Source: Marsupella aquatica (lineage: Eukaryota; Marchantiophyta). From it: a stretch of 64,000 nucleotides of DNA. Of this stretch, positions 11,043 to 24,060 are shown piece by piece (position 1 is the first letter of the stretch; each line of letters begins with the position of its first letter). The stretch lies in assembly GCA_973895155.1 (NCBI GenBank), contig OZ316898.1, positions 11,594,001 through 11,658,000 of the forward strand, in the 5' to 3' direction. The position numbers and the translations under genes are program-made. The notes under the pieces were generated by a model that was not told the DNA's origin, did not search any database, and saw nothing but the letters and a program-made list of their open reading frames with translations.

Positions 11043-12544
11043 ATGAGCAGCCAGAGAATGGAAGAATTGGTACCCACTCTGGCCAGAAGGAGGGAAGAGG
11101 GTGCAGGAGGAGGGAAGCGGAAGACACTGCCTTTGCCGGAAGGGGACATCAGGACTTCTGCTGACAAAAAGATGGAAACAACGCCTGCAGCTCCCAAGGC
11201 GAGACGGAAAAGGGGGGAGCTTGCAGAAGATGGAGGAGATGGACGGAGACGGCGGAAGCCCAAGGCCATTGTGGAAGTAAACTCCACATTCACTGAGCTG
11301 CGCCGTCTTCTGCAAGAGATGCGCCCAAGTACCCTTCAGGTACTTGATTATTGAATAGAACTACCGACGCTCATTTGTTTGGTCATGTAAAGGGGTGCAC
11401 CTCTGCTAGATTTTTTACCTGTAGTGACTGTCTTCAAATTATGAACCCGGCTCTTCACATGATGGCCAAGCTGCCGGGAAATTCCTGCATGTTCTTACTT
11501 GAGAGAACCATGCTGATGTATTGTTTGTAGGTACTGAAAACTCCATATTACCGCAATTGCAAAGCAGCGAGGAACATGAGGAAAGGTATCATCTCACTAA
11601 CTCCCAACCAACCCTTTCTCGCATAATAATTTGTCAACCGTTCTTTGGAGGTGCTTTTCGAGTCAAATGGTTCGTTGTCATTACTTCGGTGCCAACCGCT
11701 CCAGAAGGCAATTGATCATAAGATCTCGTTGAAGTTGTTCGCTTTGATGGGTAGTAGAATCTATGGGACTGTTTTAGATAATTTATATTTTCTTCATATA
11801 TGTGTTGTTCTGCCCTAAACGTTTAGACAGTCCAGTTTGGATGTGATGCTCCTGCTACTTTTGGGATTTCGGGAATCAGTCCTTCGCCTACTTTTCAATG
11901 CTGATCAATGTTTGGAAGTCCCTGCTCCATCTACAAAGCCATTTGCAAAGATTGTATCACATTGGAGACCCGATGCTTTGGTCCTTCGTATCTTCCGCAT
12001 CAGTGCAGAATTCTCAAGGGTTAAAATTTGGACTTCTGCAATGTGATTTCTTTGGTTACAAGCAAATCCGAAAATCTGATGGAGATGATATTATGCTTGG
12101 GCAGGGGTTCGACAAATAAGAGACTTCTGCAAACAAGTGCGGTTGGAAACTGTGATGCTCGCCAAAAAGAAGCAAGGGGAGGAAATGTCAAGAAAGCGGA
12201 GAAAACCTGAGGTCGCTACACCACCACCGGAAGGAGGAGGGGACGAAGTGCTCAAGAAGAAACGAAAGGTGACCCCTCCGCCTGAAGCTGGGGACGAAGG
12301 ATCGAGGAAAAAGAAAAAACCGGAGGTCATGGCATTGTCTCTGGACGATGGGGAGGAAGTATCGAGGAACAGGAAGAAACCAGAGGTGGCGACCCCACCA
12401 CTTGAAGACATACCAGATGATGGAGCTAGGCTTGACGTAGAGGTTGAAACACCACCAGATGTTGCTTTAGATGATGAGAGCATGAGGGAACTGGAAGTTG
12501 CAACTCCTCCACTTGATGCCAGTTTAGATGATGAGAATGAATGA
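11043..12544 (+). CDS. Basic, repeat-containing, probably nuclear protein of unknown function
   Basis: Exons 11043-11339, 11531-11585 and 12105-12544 join in phase (0, then 1) at GT-AG introns (CAG/GTACTT, TTTGTAG, AAAG/GTATCA, TGGGCAG) to give 263 aa. Residues 1-75 are basic and polar. A structured segment at about 78-135 crosses both introns (FTELRRLLQEMRPSTLQ, then YRNCKAARNMRKG, then RQIRDFCKQVRLETVMLAKKK). This continuity across introns supports the model. The rest is four or five degenerate copies of an about 20-residue unit, lysine-rich (KRRK, KKKRK, KKKK) then PEVATPP then an acidic stretch, ending without basic residues. The KKRK clusters look like nuclear localisation signals. I do not recognise the family; chromatin or RNA association is only a guess from composition. 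Confidence 0.65.
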
Positions 12545-13780
12545 GTCGTTGAATGCGTTGGTCTTCCTCTGTACTGTGGGAATTGAGTGGACGCTGCAAC
12601 ACTACCACTTGACAGCAATGTTGCAACATGGCAGCCCTGCTTGTTCTGGTCTTGTGCCAGGGGGATGGCTAATGTTTCTCCTTAGTCACTATGTGACACC
12701 ATTGGACTCACTACTCCTGTAAATTTAAAGACATCTCCAACTTTCCTTTTGAAAGGCTGGATATTTTGCCTCTCTAGACACCTTTACCTGCGCCCTTTTG
12801 CACATGATATTTCCACATTAATTGTTTTGCCAAGTCTTTCTCGTTATAGTAGAGTTTTAGATCTGAGATCGTACACTTGCAGGTATCGTATGGTCTTTCT
12901 CTTGCTCCTGCCATCACAGCAAACGATAGCTAGCATCTAATTACGTATCTAACTGGGTTGCATAGCTGTCAGCTCAATTCATCCACTGTCAAGAGCTTTC
13001 GGTTTGGACATTTAAATGATGTTTAAACTGTTGGGAGATTTCCGCGTACTCTACTGTCGCGACTTTTTATCTGTAAGTTTAATTGGAGCATGTTTGCTAG
13101 AGATGTTATCTGTCACTATGCTGGTCTTGTTTCTGTATTCCTTTGGCTGATAATGCTAGGATCTGTGAGAAGAATGCTTATAACTCTTGATTAGCAATTT
13201 CCTTCCGAGTATCAGTTGATGGTGTGTTGTGAGCAACGTCCATAAGTGTCGGTCAGCATATTCCTTCACAGGTTCCATGCTGAATTGCTTTGCTTGCTGG
13301 CCCCCAGGATTTGGTTTGTAAGAAAAAGAAAAAGAAAAAGAAAACGCCTATGATCTTAAGACCTATCGCAATTTGACCCAGGACGTTCGGAACACATCCA
13401 CATTAAACGTTGATGTAACTGGTAACGCAATGTTGTCCACGCCCCAAACATTCACTATAGCAAGTTCCATCATGCCCAGTTTCATTACAATAGTGTCCAC
13501 ACTTCAAACATTCACTAAAGGTAGTTCTATCATTTCAGGTTCATTTGAAACAATCTAATTGACACGTGATCTAGTTTACGTTCGTCCGAATCAGCCTCGA
13601 ACAGTTGTGACAAATCGAAGGTAGACAAAGTCTGGCTTGGAAGTAAAGCAACACAATGAACCCATTTGACCACTGAGGAAGCCCTTCGAACTGTCCTGGC
13701 ACACATCTATATCAGCTGCGGAAAGATAGCAATTGACGGTGGAATTGAAGTATGTACATGTGCAACTTATAGCATATAGC
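12545..13780. other. Intergenic spacer
   Basis: This stretch holds the probable 3' UTR of the upstream gene, an (AAAAAG)n run at about 13321-13345, and a diverged direct repeat of about 60 bases at about 13430-13550 (TGTCCAC..CAAACATTCACTA twice). No gene was recognised. The last part is the 3' flank of the GLR gene. Confidence 0.4.
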
Positions 13781-16700
13781 TCAAGAAGAAGTGATAGGGT
13801 GATCAGGTGTTCTAGCTGCGTTCAGCACAGGCTCATCTGACCGTGCAGAGCCACAGGTGGACTCTATGCCTGACTCAGATTTCCTACGTGCCCTACTCCT
13901 ATTTGCGGAGGATTTGTTGCCCTTAACGGCATCATCTCTAGCAGCCACTTCGTCTGCCTCTTCTATGTATGTGACTAATGACCTTAGAAAGCTTTTTCGA
14001 CGAGTTGATCGTGATAGGGATTGATCTGATTCTTCGTCATCATCTCTATAGTTCTTGTGGTGCTGCCAGATTAGGCGTGAATAATATACCAGAACACACA
14101 AAATTGAGGCTGTACCTGTTATTACAAATAGGCCCCAGAATGTGTCAAGTCCTAGCTCGTTAGAGCTCACAGTTAAACCTGATGACCCGCAATTCTGACT
14201 GTTCAACCAGTAATCATGTATTTGTTGCAGACGGCCATTTTCAGACATTTGCAATATTGCTGTAGAAATATCCACAGCCAACTGAGATCCTTGTGGAAAT
14301 GCCTGTTACACCGCAAGATTCTTGGAAACTTAGTTGTATCCTATTTACACCTTGGGAAACCGCTGCAGCTAAAGAAAAGCTATACTTCAAAAGAGGAGGA
14401 AGATCCACCCGAAAATCTAGGAACTACAATAAAGACTCACAGATGCAAGTTACGCACATGGACCGTAGTTACACAGCATGATTGAAATACTTACAAATCC
14501 CCATCCGCTTCTTGTGAACTCCTGGCCCGCGATTGTGAATTGACACTCAGTATTCAAGAAAACATCAATATAAGGTAATTCATCTACAATAGCACCAACA
14601 AGCCCTTTTGATAGTGCACTAACATAAGCAGTCTGATCGCTCAGAGGTACCAATCTACTCGTAGCTACATTCATTTGCTGTAGATAAGTCTCCACAAAAG
14701 AGCCTGCCTGGTATCCAATATTCACATTGCTGCTCACCAGTCCTGCTATCCCCTGCATAGACATGACACAGAAAACTATGGGTTTCGAATTTGAGGAACC
14801 AGTGTATGAATCATCATTGCAAGCACTATATATAGAAGCCTGCTCCCTACGGAACAGGAAATATAGAAAACTACCTGTATTGTAGGTATCAGCTGCTGAA
14901 CAGTTAGAATGGATGTCAAGCTAGCTGTGTAGCTTGAGTTGACAATCAGAACTACGAAGAGCCAGATGATCAAAACAGCTCTACCCAACGTGCTTTTTGT
15001 TTTCTCCCCTACAGACCATCAAAAACACAAATTAAAAATGCACAAGCTTCGTTAATAAGAAGGGCGTACATCAACGCTCCCCTCACTTGAGCGTTCACCA
15101 CATGATTGGCAGGTATATAACATCTCAGCAGAAGAATGATCGCAAGAGAGACAAAATAACCTAAAACATAGCTCCACATACGTTAGTCTACCATTCATCT
15201 GGTGACTTAGCCCCAGGACCCAACGTGTAGTCCTTGCAACTCATTGCTAAGAAGTCGGCATTTAAGAAGGAGCTGAACTTGAATTCTCAACTTACTTTGA
15301 GAGAAAAAGAGAGTTGAGAAACTGAACCTGCATCAACGTACCACAATAATAAATGTCATGGTAAGTAAGCCAGTGATATGTCTGCAGAGAGTACGGCTCC
15401 TACCTCCAAAGCTAGAAGAGTTTGTAGAGCAATCTCAATACGAGACTTGAGAACGGAACTAGTCTTAGTTGCGCAGTATAAAACAAGGCTACAAGTCATG
15501 GAACCCAAAACCTGGAACATCAGGAATGCAACGAATTCCCAGAGAGGTTTGAAATGAATTAACTCCATTAGGGGCTAAATATGACAAGGTCAGGTAGGGG
15601 TAGAAGCAATGCAGTAAGGAGTTCTATCCCCTCTTCCCTAACAGTATCAAGCACGTTTTCCCCAAGGAGAGAAGGCTTTATGGACAGACTTTATGGACCA
15701 GATTTTACAGAATATGCTGCTAAACCACACGGCCGGGTGGAACGAATTCAATAAAATCCACCATGTAGGAGAGGTGAAAACCCGTTTGTAGGATTGTGAA
15801 TGACAATGCAGTTGTGTAGTATCTATATATGAATAGGCTCAAAGGGCACAATGCAGACTACATGAAAGGGCATTTTTGTTAGAATACCGTAACCGATTCA
15901 ACTGAACTAAGGATGAAAGTACTTACCATAGTACGGTGACGACCTGCTTTTTAGGATTGCCCCGGAAGTCTCTGTTCTTTTTGTGTTCCAAAATCCAGAT
16001 AGCGAGACCAGTGAACAAGAAAAAGAGGCCGGTCGTACACCACATCAGAGGAGTGAAGGGGCGCATAAATGACCAGGCATGGGTGGATCCTCCGACTTGA
16101 GTAGGAACAAGAACAACCAACCCAGATGTTGTGTAGGGCTGTGTGAAATCCACAATTCTAGAACGGTCCATCGTAATGGTCACATCACCTACCACGGCGT
16201 CAAACTCCTGCACTCGTGAACTTCCCAATTACTTCCAGTATTTCAGAGCTCTTCACGCTCCCAAACAATCAGTAGCACCCGCTTTGATCTAGTTTTCAAA
16301 TTCAAAAATTCAACTTTTCTTGCCCTTCCGCTCAGTTAGATATCTGCTTTGAAGCTTTATATAGAATTGGTGGAATGCCACCACTAAGAATTTCCAACCT
16401 TGGATGGTTCCAACAATCTGCAAGCGAAGCGACAGGTTGCTGAGGAAATTCAGAAGGGATATGATCTTACCTTTGCAGCGACCTTCTCTACAAGGTCATT
16501 GTAGTTAGGTGTAGAGGATCCATTTCCATACGGTACGTAAGTATAGTTGAGGGGGTAAGGAAGGTAGGAAATAGCTGTCTCAAAAACAGCAATGCAGAAT
16601 CCATCGAAGGTGGTCACATTGAATTTATCAGTCTGAATATTGACGAATTCTGCAAATCCCGTTTTGCGGGGCACACCAATCCGCAGTTTCTGACCATTCT

Positions 16701-19700
16701 TAACCACCGCCCATCCTCTTGGTACCTGAATACATGACAGCAGTGTCCACCCATTCCATCATGAATAACATCCTAAAATTGCGTTAGTCGTGCATAGCCG
16801 GGATGGGTCACAGTCGTTCTTCCCGGCTCATATCCAGCTTGTAAATAAAGTGGCTGTCTAGACATACAGGCTTTGCATTACAAAAAAGTGGTCTCATCCT
16901 TTCAATTACTCTCTTGATGTCCGTTTGGTCCGAGTTCCCAGCCTCAGTAACTCGCATTAGTTTAAAACATCGGATATTTCGCAACATTATGACGGCTACA
17001 CTGCAAAAGAAAGGCAGTTGATTCTGGACAGGTGACATCCAGCCTCTTATGTGATATGTCGCCCTTTGGTCTACTTAACAGAGTCAATCCCTTTGGTCTA
17101 CTTAACAGATTCAATATGGCTCCTCCACATGGAGACAATGCTCGAAAATCAAATCAAATATCTCATTTGTGTAGTACCTGAGCCGAGCCACCAGGCCAGA
17201 TAACATCCTGAAGCGCTGTTGATGCTTGGGAAGCAACTTCTGTGAACGAAGAAGTTCCATTAGATGCATTCACGTTGGAAGTAGCAACTCGAGAGAATCC
17301 CCAATTGGTGTTCCAATAACCAAGGACACGAGCGCTCTTGCCAATCAAGTTCAAAATCTCATACGAAGCTCCGACCAAATCTCCATGGTTATCCACCTGA
17401 ACTGGCCCGCTTAGGCCCACAAACTTGGTGTCTTTTATGTTCGCCAAGAATCTTTTCCCTTCCTTGAGAATATTTAGACTGGATAGTTCAGAGCTACCCT
17501 TTTTACTTGCGGCCGTTGCATTCCGAGGAATGAATGTGAAATTATGTCCTGAGCTCAAAAAGGTTTGGATACCTCGAGCAATCATCCACACTGTATCATA
17601 GGCATAGAAGCCATAAATACTGGTGGGAATTGCAGCTCCACCGGTAGTATTGCTGGCTAGCAGTGAACGCAACCTCTGTTGAAAAGAATTGAGCTCAGGG
17701 CTAGGAGGAATATAAGAGCGCACAGCGACAACTCCCTGAGTTGCAGCCCAGATGGAGTCAGTGGTGGGAAGACCCTCCAACATACTTGACATGGCCTCGG
17801 TCACCAACCAAACATACCCGGTGGTAACCATACCTAGGTCCTGTGCAGTCTTGAAAAACAAGCGGGCAAGGATGGGTTGTAGGTGCACTACAAATACTCT
17901 GGCCTCCAGCAACGCCAATTCGTTCAAGGCATTCACCATATCTGAGCTGTTGGCGTTTGGTGGGATTATTGTTCTGTGAAGGAACTTGATATCAAGATTA
18001 TACAAAGATTCAGCAAGAGCATCTAGGCTGTCAACGCCCACATAATCGTTGGTGGACACTGCACCCACTTCTCTCCAACCATACAATTCAACGAGGGAAG
18101 CTATGGACTCCATCTCCATTGCACCGTTGTGGACTGTGCGTAGGAAGTAAGGATTGTTGGCCCTCGTTAGGGAGGGGTCTGTGGCTGAGAATGAGACGAT
18201 AGGCACCTGCGTTGCAGCCCCCAGAGCTACCACAAACTGTGCCACCGTTGAGGTTTGAGGTCCTACTACTGCAACCACCTCATCCTTCAACAACTCAACC
18301 GCTGCAGCATTCGTTTGTTGTACCACAGTCGTCAGTATGCAGATTTAAGTAAAATGAATTGGAGTTCAAGCAGACAGAAAAAGCCCAAAAAGCATCTCCC
18401 GCACACTGGGCTGCGTGATATCCCATAATGAAGTGTATGCGGAGTGGAAAATGGGTTAATTCCGACATTTTCTCACACAGTAAGTCGTACTGGACACATT
18501 GGGATGCAATTCAGCTTCTCTGGTCAGTTCCATTATCGAAAACCCACATATTTTTCTGATTTAGTGTGTAGTTCTGCTCCTGTATTTGCTGCCACTTTTT
18601 CTTCTAGGCGCTCACTCTTGGATATCGTTGCAAACGCAGACCCCTCCAAATTCGTTCCTTACATCTCTCTTACACTTCCACAGCAGATCAAATAAGTCAA
18701 TATTCTCACCCGCCCCCACCGCTCATGCCCCTTTTTCAGTCAACAATTTTCTCATAGCCATGCATTAAGTAACGGGTCCGAAGTCTATCTCCTGAGGGTT
18801 CTTCATTCCAACAAGAAATCGGTCCATAAAAACCAGAGACAAATAACACAACAGATGTCGCATAAAGCTTAGAGAGGAATGAATTGAGCCAGGGATAGCG
18901 AGGATTAAATAGGATTAGATGACATTGTGGGATCTTTACAAGACGGGCAGCTGGCCACTTTCCTTTTTACCAACGCTAGAGAGTGGTCACTTGAGAGTCT
19001 CCCTGGCCAGAAAAACCAAGGCCTGGGAGCAGTAGATAGCAATCACTGAATGCTGGATAGGACTGGTGGTTACTTCTGGTGTAAAAGAGTTGTCACCTAA
19101 CAAAAAGTGTGCCCCAACCTCCTCTCACTAGGATTTCTAGTCTGGAGACTAGGACCGGTAATCCTTTTCTGGGAATGTGCCCCACCTTCTTCTACAGTGA
19201 AGAGTACTGGTCTGCTGTGATTCAATCCAAGACTCAGAAAAGCAAATGGACTAGCTGCCCAGTCTTGTAAAGGACCAGTTTGTGAGTTGTCTGGTCTTTA
19301 TGCTTTGCGTTTTGATCCACAAATAGAACAGTAAAGAGAAAAAGACAACTCTGAAACATCTCAAACATCCCAGTTTAGCAAGAAGCGGAAGCTGTGAGCG
19401 GGAGTCAAAAATAGGATGTGGATAAAGGAAAACTGGGGTGGAGTGTGTTCAGTTTGGGAAGAAGCAAACACTACCAGAAGCAGCGCCTTGGAATGCGTCG
19501 CAGGCGGAATCCATTGCCTCCAGAGACAGCTGGTAGTCTGGAAGGATGGAAGTGTTAATATTCACATCCTGCACAGCCAGCTGAATCGCGGCCAAGGCCA
19601 CCTGACCAATGGTGGAGTTGATGCCCAACAGCGACCCAATTTTCAGAACCGGCAAGCTTCCTCCGTTGACTCCTCCTCCAACTCCTCCTGACCATGTGAT

Positions 19701-19769
19701 GCTCGTGAGCTGAGATTGCAGCAGCAGGACTGAACACCACCACACCCAGGGAAACTTTGGACGGTGCAT
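13781..19769 (-). CDS. GLR: Glutamate-receptor-like cation channel, eight exons, complete
   Basis: Exons (minus strand): 19769-19475, 18301-17178, 16725-16471, 16207-15927, 15327-15296, 15008-14875, 14752-14495, 14302-13781; all introns are GT-AG and all phases agree, giving 966 aa. GLRs are amino-acid-gated, Ca2+-permeable channels of plasma and inner membranes, built as tetramers. Residues 1-28 are a likely signal peptide ([14 protein letters not shown]). A periplasmic-binding-like amino-terminal domain spans about 40-440, then ligand-binding lobe S1 (about 480-600, [14 protein letters not shown]), M1 (about 609-631), pore loop ([11 protein letters not shown], 652-662), M3 with SYTASLTS (about 688-695), lobe S2 (about 708-835) and M4 (about 847-868), followed by a basic/serine cytosolic tail. 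The ATG at 19769 was chosen for the signal peptide; an upstream in-frame ATG at 19829 would add 20 residues. No inactivating lesion is seen. The subgroup cannot be set by eye. Confidence 0.9.
15296..15327 (-). other. 32-nt micro-exon coding the GLR pore segment
   Basis: The 32 bases between ATGCAG and GTAAGT complete the Trp codon split after exon 4, add [10 protein letters not shown], and leave one base to form Arg with exon 6. Without it the channel lacks its pore loop and the frame breaks. It is too short to appear as an ORF. Confidence 0.88.
17062..17115 (+). repeat. 27-bp tandem duplication in a GLR intron
   Basis: CCCTTTGGTCTACTTAACAG plus seven bases is repeated twice head to tail with one difference. 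It lies in the intron between exons 2 and 3. Confidence 0.9.
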
Positions 19770-21886
19770 CTGTGTTGCCTCGTCTGTCAGTCTCCCTCTC
19801 TTTCGGGCTATGTCTATCGCTCTCTTCAACCCTTGAAATCGACGTCAACCCGTCCCTCGCTATCACTCACTCAATACTGCCTGTTCCTTGTTCGCGAGCA
19901 AATCCAGAATTTTCGTCAGTCTGGCTATTGTGGCCGTCGCGCTCTCAGAACCAAGTGTGGCCTTGCCACTTATGAGAGCAATCCGATCCCGAGCCTGGCA
20001 TGCGGGACGAACGCGAAGTACATCCCCACGAGGAACCAACAAGAAGAGGAATAGTCTTCGTAAGTGTCGACGAAAGAGAAGGGCAGACGAAGCAGGTGGG
20101 TGATAGGAGAGGTGAGCAGTGCGAGCGCATGGAATAGTCTGTCTCCTCCTTCCTGCATCTCAGCTGGAACTAAATAGAGATTTCTTACTTACAACCGACC
20201 GTCATCAAGAGCAACGAAAGTCACTCTTTTCTTCTGGATATGCAGAGCTCATCCAGACTCAGCTCGTGAATCCTTCCTCCCAACCTCTGTCCACCTTCTC
20301 GATTCTGAAATTTCCGCTATATTTGTCGATAAGGATGCACAATCAGCAGCTTCGGTATCTCCAAATTGGATTATGAATCAATGTCCCCCTCAAAATGTGC
20401 TCAAACCGTATCATTTGACGTCCTTAAGATGAATAGCATGAGCCAGCTCCTGCAACGAATTGTCTGGCAAATGTAAACAAACACTAGGCGGTATATAAAC
20501 AAATGTGGTCCGAAGAGCAGGAGAGGACGATAAGTTCTTGCTCCAACTTTCAGGACAATAAAATGCATAAAATGCTCTACGAATAACGCAGCACACAGAC
20601 AGCGAATTTAATCGAAGACAGTTGGACCAGATTGTGGAATGTTCAAAAACCTGATGATGTTAAAGCCTTCAACCCGCTCACCGTGCGCTGTCGGTAGCCC
20701 AATTTCACCAGCTATAACAAATGAAGGAGACTGGCGTCACCAAAGCTCTCCCGAATAAAACACAGCAGAAACTCAATCTACTGGACAATCAATCCCAAGT
20801 GACTCGTTCGTCACGGAGACGATCACAAAGCGAGCAGCGGCATCAGACGTGGACGCATTAGAGCAGAGTCATACCGCCAGCAGCATGCTGACTACTGCTA
20901 TCGTGAGAGAGGACACAGCTTTTATGCGCTTCCGAATTGTGTTTGTCAAAAGGCAGGGACCGGGGAAGGAGAACAATCGTGGATGCAATTTAGAACAGAA
21001 CCATAATGGTTCATGGTCGGAACTCAGGAAGGCTTCTATATGCTCAACCTTATCACTACTAGAATGATGTCCTTCCGATGAAGAGCATGAGCCATCGTGT
21101 CTGCAACGAGGTCATCATCATTCTCCTCTCATTGACAAAAATTCTGCCTCGATAATCCTCCTAATAAATTTAATTTACTGCACCTCTACAGTCCAGTATA
21201 AGAATTGAATCGGTCTTCTCTTCTTCTATATCGACTGTAGCTGCCCCGTCTTTTCTGCGAACGTACGCCGCAACAGCCATCGCCAGCGTCATTCTGACTG
21301 CTGGTCTCACGAGGCAGGACACGCAGCTTTTTATGCGCTTCCGAATTATGTTTGTCAGGAGGTAGGGACCGGGGGGGAACAATTGTTGTGTAGGAAATTT
21401 CAGAACAGAAAAGTAATGGCAGTAAGAAAGTCAGGAAGGCTTTTGCCGCGGATCCTGATTCCTGATTCGTGCCATCCCAAGAGCCAGCAGCAGCAGCAGC
21501 AGCACCGCAAGCAGACCACACACACACACAGGCTACCGTAGGCACCACCATCATAGCCTCCTCGAGCTCTGCAACTTGCTTACTTCTGTCCTGCATGTAC
21601 CAAAGTCTGCTTCATTCACCACGCCAGATTTCTAGGTGCAAGGTTGTTTTGTCAATTGTCATTCGCAGTGAAAAAATTGTCTGTCGAATTCGCCTCCCTC
21701 AGACCGTGCCATAGATCACGCAAAGTCGTTTCTGGGATGGATCGAGGCTGGAGCAGTGGAGCGGCCTTGGAAGAAGAAGATTGGTTCCTTTTACTTCCCA
21801 GAAATTTCTACGGTTCAAAACAAAAGTACAAGTCGGCCAAAAAGTTCATATCTGACCAAATTCACATCTCACTATACCTTAGCTTT
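19770..21886. other. GLR 5' flank with a diverged segmental duplication
   Basis: No intact gene is seen. Two blocks recur: AGCATGAGCCA...CTGCAACGA at about 20430 and about 21083, and the block TTTTATGCGCTTCCGAATT...AGGAAGGCTT at about 20870-21035 and about 21280-21440. The order and orientation are kept, so this is a tandem-type duplication that has diverged. It could be old promoter or UTR sequence or a mobile-element remnant. Confidence 0.5.
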
Positions 21887-21965
21887 TCAGGGCCTAACTA
21901 TAGCTATGGGAACCTACTATTCAGGGCCTAAGTGTAGCTATGGGAACCTACTTCTCAGGGTCTGA
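21887..21965 (+). repeat. 34-bp tandem repeat
   Basis: TCAGGGCCTAA..TAGCTATGGG..CCTACT is present twice (21887-21920, 21921-21954), with the start of a third unit after it. Confidence 0.85.
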
Positions 21966-22339
21966 ATCCTGGACTTTGGGGCCTAACTGCAGCTGGGGTG
22001 AGAACGGGGATTGGGGTCTATGAAATTGGTGCAGCTTGTGAGGAGTTAGTAGAAACAAAATTGACCATGAAATATTAGGGGGACTCAAATTAAGGGTCGG
22101 GTCATTCAGCCCCTAATGACTCATATGCCAGTAAGGCAGAGCCCTGGCTGACGTTACAGGCCTTAAAAAAATTGGATTTCAATTTTTTCACTGGGAGACA
22201 AGTGGTGCGGGTGAGAGAGAGAAGCTCATGGCTTCACTGGGCAATGTTTAGACCCAAACGGTCACCGCCAGAGACTCTAAAAGCTGGCAACCAGAGTGTG
22301 TGGACCTGCCCTGGGGGCTCCTGCACCATGTTAAACCAA

Positions 22340-22452
22340 CACTGACCATATAAAAAGGAGGAGTGTCCAAAAAATTTCCCTTTTTCCCATTCCTCTCCTC
22401 TACCCTGAGGTTTTGTTCCTCAATTTCAGGAAAAAAATACTAAAAATGGTGA
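22340..22452 (+). repeat. Dispersed repeat with TATA-like core, copy 1
   Basis: ATATAAAAAGGAGGAGTGTCC is followed by a pyrimidine-rich stretch and ATTTCAGGAAAAA. The same order of motifs recurs at 38.97-39.08 kb. A TATA box followed by a short conserved leader suggests a solo LTR or the promoter of an unclassified element. No gene follows. Confidence 0.45.
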
Positions 22453-23768
22453 AATGTGTGGAACCATGTTTTTGTCATGGCTAGTGGCTCTTTAAGGCCG
22501 AGTCTGCCCAAACTTAACTTGGACCTCCCGAAAACAAGCCACGGCCCAGATTTTAGACCCCGTATTGAATGCCTTCACCTCTATTTATGTTCGAAAAACA
22601 GGCATCACACAAATGTAATTAATACTCTCTGATTGAAACCTGTATTCTGTGGCACAAGTTTGGATTGAATAGGCCCTTGTGACGGCCCACAGTCAGGCTG
22701 GTTATTGTGGGGGACTTCTGACGCAGTATGTAGCATGATGTGCAGTAGTGCTTCACAGGGGCTCACACAGTAGGACACTCCTGTAGTAGGACTTTAGCGG
22801 AAATTTTAGAGGAGGTGCAGGGAACTCAGTGGAAGGGGAACACAGTAAAAAGGGGTCGTCGGGGAGGGATGTGCAATCCGGGAAGAGGTCTATGTGAAAG
22901 CAAGACAGAAATTGGTAGGAATTGAGAGAAATAGAACAGGTCAGAGAAACGCCCTTTGCGTTTCTATGGCGCCTTGAGTAATTGGTCATAATTGAGAGAA
23001 ATAGAGGCACTTGTATCAAATCTACTTTTCTTCCATTGCCCGTGATAGTTGGCGACTGACATAATTTACTCACACGAGACCTCACACAAAAAATCCAAAC
23101 AGGTACCTGAGATAGATAATTCCCCAAGGTTTCAATCCCCCTAAGAAAATCTACTGAGCAAGCCATTGCATATCACTCTTTTTGTGAAGAGGAGTTGCAG
23201 CCAAACTCTTGATGAAAACAATAGATTCTGATTTGCATGTAACTCTGCCCATTCTGCTTGGGTCGGGTTTGAGCGTTCAGGCTTCCCTCACAGCAAGAGA
23301 AACTGAGTCGTATCCAACTAAATAACCTTCTCAAAAGCTCTCAATACCGCCACATTTACTGCCAAACTTGCCGATGGGACAATTGGTACTCGACAGGTCC
23401 CCATCTCTCTCAGATGGGCATGTTCAACTACTCTGTCCTTCTTCATCGCAGGTGAACTTTCTTCCGTGCCTTGCAATCACGTGAATCCCCGCGCAATGTT
23501 TCATCTCCCAGCTTGGACAGTTCCTTCTCCCAGCTTGGACAGTTCGTGCGTCTGATGCAGATGCTACTCAGTCTTTGAATTGAAAACAAGCCCTTCCTTG
23601 TTGCTGCTGAGAGCCTGGGTTGCTGTTGTTTCAAGGGTCTTTGCTAAATTGCCTGAGCTATTTTGGTCACAACTATGCTATACAACGTGGTCAGGTGGTG
23701 TTCTTGTATGTCAATCACCCATGCTGTGACAAGCACCCTACAAGAACAAACAACAGTGGGCAGTCAAA
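22453..23768. other. Repeat-rich spacer without a recognised gene
   Basis: ORFs up to 137 codons occur (minus strand 22753-23166) but show no family features. The surrounding sequence is AT-rich with short direct repeats, such as CTCCCAGCTTGGACAGTTC twice near 23505 and 23527. Confidence 0.35.
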
Positions 23769-24060
23769 GGGGCCCTATTAAGTCCCAAGTGCATCTGGTG
23801 GACTATTAAGTACACAAGATGCTAGAGGGGTCTTTTTAAATCCAAACTTGTAAGTGGCACCAGGGGCCCTATTAAATCCCAAGTGCATCTGGTGGACTAT
23901 TAAGTACACAAGATGCTAGAGGGGTCTTTTTAAATCCAAACTTGTAAGTGGCACTTGGAGCTATATTCTGGAGCCTGTGGACTATTAAGTATACAAGATG
24001 CCAGAGGGGTCTTTTTAAATCCAAACTTGTAAGTGGCACTTGGAGCTATATTCTGGAACC
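23769..24060 (+). repeat. About 94-bp tandem repeat, three copies
   Basis: Units contain GGACTATTAAGTACACAAG, GAGGGGTCTTTTTAAATCC and AACTTGTAAGTGGCAC. Copy 1 starts at 23769 and copy 2 at 23863; the third is partial and carries a different end (TTGGAGCTATATTCTGGA). Confidence 0.9.

Noticed and set aside
12091-12618. Minus-strand 175-codon ORF rich in Ser
   Set aside because: It is the antisense shadow of the repeat-coding exon at 12105-12544.
15356-15568. Minus-strand ORF between GLR exons 4 and 5 as coding
   Set aside because: The 32-nt exon at 15296-15327 already supplies the expected pore sequence with both split codons; this ORF matches nothing in GLRs.
16808-17038. Minus-strand ORF between GLR exons 2 and 3 as an extra exon
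   Set aside because: Joining exons 2 and 3 directly gives the normal GLR sequence in phase; the ORF has no GLR similarity.
22753-23166. Minus-strand 137-codon ORF as a gene
   Set aside because: No domain, signal peptide or splice partner, and it lies in repeat-rich sequence.
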